This document shows, one piece after another, positions 13,140 through 18,512 of a DNA stretch of 18,512 bases; positions within the stretch are counted from its first letter, which is position 1, and every line of letters starts with the position of its first letter. The DNA is taken from assembly GCA_964610765.1 (NCBI GenBank), contig CAZSWS010000064.1, positions 1-18,512 of the forward strand. Reading direction: 5' to 3'. The notes beneath the pieces were generated by a model. It did no database searches. It had not been told where the DNA came from and was given only the letters and a program-made list of their open reading frames with translations. Position numbers and translations under genes: made by a program. Source of the DNA: CAZSWS01 sp964610765. GTDB lineage: Bacteria; Bacteroidota; Bacteroidia; Bacteroidales; Tannerellaceae.

Positions 13140-15794
13140 CTAAAACTTATACTTGGCTCCAATCAAGATATGTCCGGGAATTTGTTGATAATGACTTTGC
13201 AGCGTGTAGTTATTGGCTTGGTGAAGACTTGTCCATGACTGACGATGGATATGTAACATATTCAATCCTCTAAGTTCAAAAGAAAGCTTGTCAGTACATG
13301 CATATTGCAAACTGCCATTCAAGTATAGCTGTTCATTAGCATACGAGGTGAATGCATTGACTACGTATTGCATCTCCATTTCCATATATAGTTTTTTATT
13401 TATTTTCCATTTAGGCTTTACACCATATCGCTGCACGGTTTGACTGAAATTGCTATTGAGCGAACGTCTGTTATGTTGATAGTCAACCCGTACACTTAAC
13501 GTTATATTCAAGGGGAATTTATATTTACTGGTTAGCCTTATCTGACCTACTGCCTGCCGGACGCGTGTTTTACTCTCCAAAGCTGACCAATAGCTATAAT
13601 AGGTGCTGCTTCTATATGTCCCATTGAATGTCAGTTGCCAGGGAACGAATCCTAAGCCTTTATCTAACGAAGCATACAGTTCCATCCGCTCTGTTTTAGG
13701 TGACAGCGTTTTATTAAGGACAGAAACAATTTCCGTTTGTTCTACATTATTGGTCGCAGTATGCTTTGCTTGCACATAATTACCCGTCAGATTAAACATC
13801 GTATTGGAGAACTGTTCGTAAAAGTTGTAACGGAATCCTACACCTCGTTCGGTGTGAAAAAGTTTTCGTAATTCAGATGGAGCATAATACGCATTATATC
13901 CTTTAACAAGCATCGCTTGATTAAATAGCTCTATCGGATGAGTCGCTATAGACTGTCTATAGTTAGCCGTAAGGCTGTGCTTGTCGCTAAAATGCAAAGA
14001 AAGTTCAAGAGAAGGATTGACTCTTTGCTGAGACTGGCGTTTTTTATCCCAAAAGTCGGGTTTTGAAGAATAAAACTGTCCTAAAAGCCCTATGTTAAAG
14101 CGAAAAAAACCTTTGTTTTTAATCCATTGTAAGTCGACCGAATAGTCATCGACCTTTAGGGAGAGTACATCGTAGTCTTCTGAAACCTCTTGTTTGTTGA
14201 TTTCTGTTTCTAACCTCTGCTCGTTTAGCTGAGCACGTAAGGTAGCACGCAGGTGATTCTTGTCATTGAGTTTGTAAAGAAAAGCAGCAGAAAGACCAGC
14301 GGTAAGATTCCGATGGTGGCTATCAAATAGCACATGATAGAGTCCCTCTTTAGGAACCATCGGCAGTGGCAGCACGAAAGAATTAGTCGTAAAATCTAAA
14401 TCAGATGAAGATCGTCTATAATCGATTGTTGCCTCAGCAATAAACAAGTGATTTTGCATTCTTTGCATGAAAGACAGGCTGTTTTTAGTTTGCAGTGAAG
14501 TTAACTTTTCTCGTTGACTCACTGATAAAGACCTATCCAGATACTCATTATCTATCCAGCTCAATTGTTTTAAAGGAGACGTAGAGAAAGTACCCGTATA
14601 ACTCAGTGTCGATTGCTTATTAGGTGTATAGATTGCTTTGACATAGCCGCTATACAGTTTGTTTTTAGTCCGGGAAGAGGTTTGCTCCCTTGCTTCAAAC
14701 ACACTATCTCCAAATAAGTGATAGCTGTATAGATTCTGGTTGACTGCTTGCTCTTTGTTATAGTTGTGCAATAAGTAAGCGTTTAACTTGATTTTTTCCC
14801 CGGACTGATAGGACACATTTAAGGCTCCTAAACGATTGATTCGTGAATACGTATTATTCATCGGAAAGAGCATCCGTGACTCTGCCTCAGAAAATTGAAA
14901 AGAGCCTCCCTTCTCCAGCAATCCCATCACTCCACCTTGCATATGGATGTAATCTTCCATACTAAAGATAGTCTCTCCTGTATTGTTCTGCCGTCCTAAG
15001 AGAGAAACTAATGAGTGAGAACCAAGAGTCATCAGGTTTCCTTTTAGGTTATAGCGATTTTCCAGACCACCGGAAGCCTCCACTTCACCGGATAGTTTGT
15101 TAAGCCAATTTTTATTGACACCCACATTAATGACTGTTTTATTATGCGATTGAAATCCTTTTAATAAGGAATATTCACTGTAGTTACTAATCACCTGCAC
15201 ACTATCAGCAATGGCAGCATCTAAATTTTTGGTAGCCACCTGAGTGCTTCCCCCATAATAATCAAGGCCATTAAGTAGAATTTTCTCCACCTGTTTTCCT
15301 TGTGCTTTAACACTTCCTGATTCGCTAACCTCAACACCCGGAAGTTTGTCAAGTACATCGCCTAAGGTTCTTTCTGACCCATCGGTATAGGACTTAGGGT
15401 CATAAGTAATCGTATCTTTGTTATACTTTATTCCGGTATAATGCCCTTTTACATCAACTCCATTCAGAGAGAATATTTGCGCTTTTAACTGAAAGTTCAA
15501 TTCCAAAGAAGATTCCGTTACCAGGTCTATCTCTTTGATCTGTGTCTCATAACCTAGCAACTTGGATTGAAGCAAATAGCTCCCTTTATTCACGTTCTTC
15601 AATTCATAATACCCTTGGCTATTGGTTTGCGTAAAACGAACTATAGAAGAGTCTTTAACATGCAATAAAGTAACGGAAGCAAATGCTATTGGCTGATTCT
15701 GAAAATCAGCGACACGACCTTTCAGCAATTGTCCCTGAAGGGCGGGAATGGAAAGAGAAATGACGAAAAATAAGCATACCGCTTTCATACCCAT
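13140..15794 (-). CDS. Outer-membrane beta-barrel receptor with carboxypeptidase-like N-domain (TonB-dependent-receptor type)
   Basis: 884 residues from the ATG complementary to 15792-15794; a second ATG two codons later (MKAVC...) is an equally possible start. Signal peptide to about residue 21 (SIPALQGQ). Residues 23-105 are a carboxypeptidase-regulatory-like beta sandwich (LLKGRVADFQNQPIAFASVTL, GYYELKNVNKGSY). Residues about 125-230 form a plug-like domain (LGDVLDKLPGVEVSESGSVKAQGK, ILLNGLDYYGG). The rest is a long beta-barrel with alternating aromatic strands, ending in IGAKYKF, the terminal aromatic signature of outer-membrane barrels. It best fits the OMP_b-brl_3 type of TonB-dependent-receptor-like proteins that pair with GLPGLI genes, rather than SusC; no SusD gene is present. 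The start abuts the GLPGLI stop (TAA then ATG, no gap), so the two are translationally coupled. Cargo unknown. Confidence 0.88.
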   Translation of the reverse strand: MGMKAVCLFFVISLSIPALQGQLLKGRVADFQNQPIAFASVTLLHVKDSSIVRFTQTNSQGYYELKNVNKGSYLLQSKLLGYETQIKEIDLVTESSLELNFQLKAQIFSLNGVDVKGHYTGIKYNKDTITYDPKSYTDGSERTLGDVLDKLPGVEVSESGSVKAQGKQVEKILLNGLDYYGGSTQVATKNLDAAIADSVQVISNYSEYSLLKGFQSHNKTVINVGVNKNWLNKLSGEVEASGGLENRYNLKGNLMTLGSHSLVSLLGRQNNTGETIFSMEDYIHMQGGVMGLLEKGGSFQFSEAESRMLFPMNNTYSRINRLGALNVSYQSGEKIKLNAYLLHNYNKEQAVNQNLYSYHLFGDSVFEAREQTSSRTKNKLYSGYVKAIYTPNKQSTLSYTGTFSTSPLKQLSWIDNEYLDRSLSVSQREKLTSLQTKNSLSFMQRMQNHLFIAEATIDYRRSSSDLDFTTNSFVLPLPMVPKEGLYHVLFDSHHRNLTAGLSAAFLYKLNDKNHLRATLRAQLNEQRLETEINKQEVSEDYDVLSLKVDDYSVDLQWIKNKGFFRFNIGLLGQFYSSKPDFWDKKRQSQQRVNPSLELSLHFSDKHSLTANYRQSIATHPIELFNQAMLVKGYNAYYAPSELRKLFHTERGVGFRYNFYEQFSNTMFNLTGNYVQAKHTATNNVEQTEIVSVLNKTLSPKTERMELYASLDKGLGFVPWQLTFNGTYRSSTYYSYWSALESKTRVRQAVGQIRLTSKYKFPLNITLSVRVDYQHNRRSLNSNFSQTVQRYGVKPKWKINKKLYMEMEMQYVVNAFTSYANEQLYLNGSLQYACTDKLSFELRGLNMLHIHRQSWTSLHQANNYTLQSHYQQIPGHILIGAKYKF

Positions 15795-16535
15795 TTACAT
15801 TTGAATCACTTTGATCTGAACTCCCTCACCCTCTTTAGAAGAACCGCCCAGCTCTTCCATCTTTTTCATTTTAAGTTTATCAAATGCTTCTTGCGATATT
15901 TTTTTCCCCTCAGAAGGCTCACGTATTTTTTCCGTCAAATCAGCGACCACTTCTATAGATTGTGCTTCGATGATTAAAGATTTATTCTCTATACTCAAAA
16001 TAAGACCCGGTAGACCATGAAATACGGAAGGACCGGCATTAACGGGTAAATCTGTTGCATACCATGCAACTATGTTCTTTTCTGAAACGGCTTTCCGACA
16101 TACATAACCTAAGATTTCTTTCGTTTCATCTGCTAATTCCCATCCTATAGATGGTAATGAGTCAGTAATCAAGAAAAGACGATCCATTATATAATCTTGT
16201 TTAACCATTTTCTCTGCTTCCTGATTCTTATAAATCACTGTACCTCCCGTTTTCATGGTGAACTTGATTCCCGACGTATTGGGTGACAAGGCTTCATCTG
16301 CTGCTTGTTTCTCTAATGGTTTATACAAGCTTTTACCTTGGTCAAATAACAAGACCTTCTCACTCTTTATGTTTTTTAATTGAGAGGCTATTAAGGCTGC
16401 AACTTCCTCGTTGTCCGTATCAATTTTGGGCTTCCCCATTGATATCACCTCTTCATACTGGACTTGTAAATTTTGGGCGATCCCTATGCAGCCAACCCAC
16501 AAGAATAGTAAAATACATACTGCTTTCGTTTTCAT
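15795..16535 (-). CDS. GLPGLI family periplasmic protein
   Basis: 246 residues with an N-terminal signal peptide (MKTKAVCILLFLWVGCIGIAQ). The defining motif GLPGLIL is at 174-180, preceded by the family's usual approach: ILGYVCRKAV (141-150), AWYATDLPVNAGPSVF (157-172). The family (TIGR01200/PF09697) is almost confined to Bacteroidetes and of unknown function, commonly encoded next to an outer-membrane beta-barrel receptor, as here. Cys146 in GYVCRKA is the conserved family cysteine. The C-terminus is highly charged (KMKKMEELGGSSKEGEG). The start is the ATG complementary to 16533-16535; a perfect -7 element lies 25 bp upstream. It is first in a two-gene operon with the receptor and divergent from a membrane-bound AraC-type regulator. 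I infer a periplasmic accessory of the receptor. Confidence 0.92.
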   Translation of the reverse strand: MKTKAVCILLFLWVGCIGIAQNLQVQYEEVISMGKPKIDTDNEEVAALIASQLKNIKSEKVLLFDQGKSLYKPLEKQAADEALSPNTSGIKFTMKTGGTVIYKNQEAEKMVKQDYIMDRLFLITDSLPSIGWELADETKEILGYVCRKAVSEKNIVAWYATDLPVNAGPSVFHGLPGLILSIENKSLIIEAQSIEVVADLTEKIREPSEGKKISQEAFDKLKMKKMEELGGSSKEGEGVQIKVIQM

Positions 16536-16560
16536 TGCTAATTCATTTACTGATTTAACA

Positions 16561-16568
16561 CAAAGGTA
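16561..16568 (-). promoter_or_regulatory. -7 promoter element of the GLPGLI-receptor operon
   Basis: On the - strand this reads TACCTTTG, an exact TAnnTTTG match, 25 bp upstream of the GLPGLI start codon. No TTTG is seen at the normal -33 distance; that position is instead taken by the tandem 9-bp repeat, which fits an activator-dependent promoter. Confidence 0.55.
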
Positions 16569-16583
16569 GGCGAATGGTCAAAG

Positions 16584-16601
16584 AGCCGTATAAGCCGTAT
16601 A
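16584..16601. repeat. Tandem 9-bp direct repeat AGCCGTATA x2, candidate operator
   Basis: Two exact, abutting copies of AGCCGTATA (16584-16592 and 16593-16601) begin 15 bp upstream of the -7 element of the GLPGLI operon. They therefore overlap and extend just beyond the expected -33 region. Direct repeats at this place suit an activator binding beside RNA polymerase; the neighbouring AraC-type gene is the obvious candidate. Confidence 0.45.
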
Positions 16602-16628
16602 TCATCCAAGTATAAGGTTCTGTCATCC
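16602..16628. repeat. TCATCC direct repeat with 21-bp spacing
   Basis: TCATCC occurs at 16602-16607 and 16623-16628, start to start 21 bp, i.e. two helical turns, immediately upstream of the tandem AGCCGTATA repeat. Such spacing is typical of AraC-family direct half-sites, but the motif is short. Confidence 0.3.
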
Positions 16629-16747
16629 GATAGTTCTAGTTAATCACACTATCATTCCCATCAAATAATTCTAGGAAAAGGATGGATATCACGTATATAA
16701 AATGACACACAGTCACTCCTGTTTTTATCAGTAAAAAACCTTCAGCT

Positions 16748-16861
16748 ATGTTCTGTTTTTTTAGACAAACTGGAACCAACTTCTTTTTTAGCAGCGATTA
16801 CGATTTGACAGATGTAATCACGAACTACTTACGTGATTTTAAGAAAACAATTGCGCTTTGA
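16748..16861 (+). CDS. Possible 37-residue small ORF (doubtful)
   Basis: ATG 16748 to TGA 16859-16861 encodes a peptide starting MFCFFRQTGTN and ending NYLRDFKKTIAL. The N-half is Phe-rich; the C-half (DYDLTDVITNYLRDFKK) could form an amphipathic helix. Beyond the TGA the same frame stays open to 16999 and would encode a membrane-like stretch (VIVIIVLLLFIF). No family is recognised and no promoter match precedes it. It could be a small gene, a remnant broken by the TGA, or chance. Confidence 0.2.
   Translation: MFCFFRQTGTNFFFSSDYDLTDVITNYLRDFKKTIAL
16816..16838. repeat. Inverted repeat AATCACG...CGTGATT
   Basis: Perfect 7-bp arms (16816-16822 and 16832-16838) with a 9-nt loop, within the 668-bp divergent spacer. 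The related sequence ATCACG also occurs near 16688-16693. It could be an operator or an RNA hairpin; no T-run follows directly, so it is not a convincing terminator. Confidence 0.3.
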
Positions 16862-17024
16862 GAAAAGGTAATAGTGATTATTGTTTTATTGCTCTTTATT
16901 TTTTGTGAATTTGACAGGTCAGTTAGCATGTTTGTTCGTAGTTTTACTCGCCTACATATAAGTAATAGGCTGAAAGTAAATAAAATCATAATGAATTAGG
17001 GCGAATCTATTAAGGAGGATTCAA

Positions 17025-17105
17025 GTGCAACGTATAAAAGCAGCCCGTCAGGATGATGATACCATGAAAAAAAAGGTTATAGCTTCCTGTTTGGTTGCAA
17101 GCTAA
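17025..17105 (+). CDS. Possible 26-codon leader/small ORF upstream of the AraC-type gene
   Basis: An AAGGAGG sequence (17012-17018) stands 6 nt before a GTG at 17025 that opens a 26-codon frame ending in TAA at 17103-17105. An internal ATG at 17064 gives MKKKVIASCLVAS, which looks like the start of a lipoprotein signal (Lys run, then IASC as lipobox). After the TAA the same frame is open for 24 more codons (17106-17177) before another TAA. Strong Shine-Dalgarno sequences are unusual in Bacteroidetes. Options: a regulatory leader peptide for the AraC-type gene, a small lipoprotein gene cut by a nonsense mutation, or chance. Confidence 0.25.
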   Translation: MQRIKAARQDDDTMKKKVIASCLVAS

Positions 17106-17122
17106 AGTGTATTACCTGTGCC

Positions 17123-17140
17123 CTTTTCGAAGGTGAAAAG
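17123..17140 (+). repeat. Hairpin in the AraC-gene leader (1)
   Basis: CTTTTC (17123-17128) pairs with GAAAAG (17135-17140) across a 6-nt loop. With the next hairpin it lies inside an outer pairing GTGTATT (17107-17113) / AATACAC (17164-17170), so the RNA just before the AraC-type start codon may be folded. Confidence 0.35.
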
Positions 17141-17150
17141 TAGGTTAAAA

Positions 17151-17166
17151 ATTCTGCTGGCAGAAT
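17151..17166 (+). repeat. Hairpin in the AraC-gene leader (2)
   Basis: ATTCTG (17151-17156) pairs perfectly with CAGAAT (17161-17166) across CTGG. It ends 37 bp before the ATG at 17204, so it could affect translation or bind a protein as DNA. Its 3' half overlaps the alternative long-range pairing AATACAC, so the two folds are mutually exclusive. Confidence 0.35.
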
Positions 17167-17203
17167 ACACCTTACACTAATAACAATAGAAGAGATAACT
17201 ATT

Positions 17204-18271
17204 ATGAACCAATCGTTAGAGTTCCTTTTGGAGAATGTACTTAACTTTTTGCGTGGTGCACAGCTGATGCTCTTCGTAGGAATGTGTATGATTCTTTATC
17301 CGAAACGAAAAAAACATCCGAATTTAAACCTTCTCTTCTGGCTGCTTATCGTTATGATGATATTCCTTATCTCGACTTTTGGACAGATGATGGATTCCAT
17401 GAAAGACAGCTATCTATATGGAGGTTTCAAAGTTTTGATCCATTTTCTCCTTGTCCCTCTTGTGGGATCCTTTCTATTAAAAATGATAATACCTGAGCTC
17501 GTTAATGTGCGAAGAGTTTTAGTATTACTTTCTCCCAATATAATTCTTACGGCTATTTATGCTTATACTAAAAGCAATATTGTATTTAACATATCAACAG
17601 TTTATACGACTGTTCTAGCCGTGCTAATATTTATTTTTATCGTATTTATTGCCGGAAAAAAGATTTCTTATCTTGAAAAAAGATTTCCGAATATCGACTA
17701 TAAAACCGTAAAGTGGGTACGGGTGGTGACCTATGTCTTTGCTACATGGTACATAGTGTGGAGATTTGTCCTGGAGTGTGCCAATCATTGGATCTGGTCT
17801 ACTTACTATCTCTTTCTTATCGCTATTTGGATCTTTATCTATCATTATTCAGTGAAGCATATTGCTGCAGAAATGGTCAAGAAAGACCCTCTCAAGACTT
17901 ATGAAGACAAGCTAGAAGTAACGTCGGATCCACTTATTGATTTATTGGAAAAAAAGCTACAAGATTATATCAACGAACATCGCCCATGGTTAAACCCTTC
18001 GCTAACCTTACAAGAGTTGGCTACTTCGCTTGGAACAAATAGAACCTATCTATCTGATTATTTAAACAATAGCCTTAATACAACTTTCTACGACTATATT
18101 AATAGTTACCGTATCCGCCATGCCTGCGAACTATTGATATGCGAACCTGAGAAACACCTCATCCAGATTTGTATTCGATCAGGTTTTAAGTCTATTTCCA
18201 CTTTCCGTCGTGCGTTTGAAAAACACATGGGAATCACTCCGGCAAAATATCGCAACCAAAAAATAAATTAA
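17204..18271 (+). CDS. Seven-helix membrane sensor fused to an AraC-type DNA-binding domain
   Basis: 355 residues. Seven hydrophobic helices can be seen at about 16-32, 41-60, 76-95, 104-121, 129-150, 171-190 and 197-217, with basic loops (YPKRKKHP, GKKISYLEKR). A linker (218-245) leads to a standard AraC/XylS domain: first helix-turn-helix about 268-290 (LTLQELATSLGTNRTYLSDYL), second about 318-348 (ICIRSGFKSISTFRRAFEKHMGITPAKYR). The N-terminus is near the first helix with no cleavable signal. This is a one-component membrane-bound regulator: the membrane domain presumably senses a ligand or envelope state and the cytosolic domain binds DNA nearby. It is divergent from the GLPGLI-receptor operon, whose promoter carries direct repeats, so that operon is the likely target. 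No TAnnTTTG match precedes it. It is not a hybrid two-component sensor (no kinase or receiver domain). Confidence 0.9.
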   Translation: MNQSLEFLLENVLNFLRGAQLMLFVGMCMILYPKRKKHPNLNLLFWLLIVMMIFLISTFGQMMDSMKDSYLYGGFKVLIHFLLVPLVGSFLLKMIIPELVNVRRVLVLLSPNIILTAIYAYTKSNIVFNISTVYTTVLAVLIFIFIVFIAGKKISYLEKRFPNIDYKTVKWVRVVTYVFATWYIVWRFVLECANHWIWSTYYLFLIAIWIFIYHYSVKHIAAEMVKKDPLKTYEDKLEVTSDPLIDLLEKKLQDYINEHRPWLNPSLTLQELATSLGTNRTYLSDYLNNSLNTTFYDYINSYRIRHACELLICEPEKHLIQICIRSGFKSISTFRRAFEKHMGITPAKYRNQKIN

Positions 18272-18512
18272 TACAAACACTTGGTTGAGGACGGAGAAAA
18301 CACCCGTTAAGCATGGTACTGAATCTTACATGCGTTCCTAAAATAGATACATTAATCCAACCTTTTACATGCCGAAGCCTATCTCAAAAGACATCTCAGA
18401 AAGCAAGTTCTTGATAGAAAATGAAATATCTAAATTTAAGGCATATTCAGGCTAAACCACTATATTTGCTCAACGCCATCACTTAACAGATGTCACGAAA
18501 AATGATATGAAA
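18272..18512. other. Non-coding right edge
   Basis: 241 bp after the AraC-type gene without an open frame of note and without a convincing terminator hairpin. It contains one exact -7 element (18461-18468) and ends in ATGAAA (18507-18512), which may be the first two codons of the next gene. Confidence 0.45.
18461..18468 (+). promoter_or_regulatory. Candidate -7 promoter element for a gene beyond the window
   Basis: TATATTTG matches TAnnTTTG exactly, 38 bp before an ATGAAA at 18507 that may start the next gene. No -33 TTTG is visible at the usual distance. Confidence 0.35.

Larger units (their letters stand above)
16536..17203. other. 668-bp divergent regulatory spacer without a clear gene
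   Basis: Lies between the GLPGLI-receptor operon (-) and the 7TM-AraC gene (+). It contains a -7 element and tandem repeats next to the GLPGLI gene, TCATCC repeats 21 bp apart, an AATCACG/CGTGATT inverted repeat, two short hairpins close to the AraC gene, and short open frames at 16748-16861 and 17025-17105. No known RNA family, transposon end or tRNA is recognisable. The length is unusual beside the tight spacing elsewhere in the window and suggests regulation, a small RNA or eroded genes. Confidence 0.5.

Noticed and set aside
13140..15794. SusC-type receptor forming a polysaccharide utilisation locus with the GH99-like gene
   Set aside because: No SusD partner, the receptor fits the GLPGLI-associated barrel type, and the glycosidase is 2.4 kb away on the other strand behind its own terminator.
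16721..16739. GTTTTTA/TAAAAAAC inverted repeat as terminator
   Set aside because: AT-only pairing with a bulge and no gene ending nearby; probably low-complexity sequence.
17624..17845. Open frame antisense to the AraC-type gene
   Set aside because: It is a shadow of a well-supported membrane and DNA-binding coding sequence, with no domain of its own.

Overview
The window looks like chromosome from a member of the Bacteroidales, most likely Bacteroides or a close relative. The evidence is moderate-to-low GC, the near absence of Shine-Dalgarno sequences before clear genes, several matches to the Bacteroidetes -7 promoter element TAnnTTTG, and Bacteroidetes-typical families: a GLPGLI protein, an outer-membrane beta-barrel receptor with a carboxypeptidase-like N-domain, a DUF4369-like domain, a prolyl tripeptidyl peptidase and a collagen-repeat protein. 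No tRNA, rRNA, CRISPR array, transposase or prophage gene was seen.

Left third (1-6826, all + strand): a tightly packed, probably co-transcribed run. It holds the 3' end of a collagen-repeat, probably lipoprotein, gene; an RlmL-type 23S rRNA methyltransferase with a long charged tail; an exported S9 peptidase whose residues fit prolyl tripeptidyl peptidase; purD of purine synthesis; a polytopic membrane protein of unknown function; and a YqaA/DedA-like small membrane protein. Two junctions overlap (ATGATTAA between rlmL and the peptidase; 13 nt between the last two genes).

Middle (6853-10836): an exported multidomain protein on the - strand, with a DUF4369-like N-domain, coiled coil, TPR-like helices and an FGE-sulfatase (SUMF1) domain in which one of the two active-site cysteines is replaced by serine. 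Divergent from it is rdgB, the house-cleaning NTP pyrophosphatase. Then comes a solitary GH99/WbsX-like lipoprotein that keeps the E-x-x-E catalytic pattern, closed by a strong intrinsic terminator.

Then (10846-13077) a divergent pair: a pRiA4b ORF-3 family protein (-) and a TPR/DUF1186-like/SEC-C zinc-motif protein (+). They share a 126-bp spacer that carries a perfect 17-bp palindrome.

Right third (13140-18271): the most system-like part. A GLPGLI-family periplasmic protein is followed without any gap by an outer-membrane beta-barrel receptor (both -). They diverge from a seven-helix membrane protein fused to an AraC-type DNA-binding domain (+). The 668-bp spacer between them holds a -7 element for the GLPGLI gene, a tandem 9-bp repeat just upstream of it, TCATCC half-sites 21 bp apart, several hairpins and short open frames, one preceded by an unusual AAGGAGG. 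My inference is a membrane-integrated one-component sensor controlling an envelope transport or surface system of unknown cargo. The window ends in a non-coding stretch with a possible promoter for the next gene.
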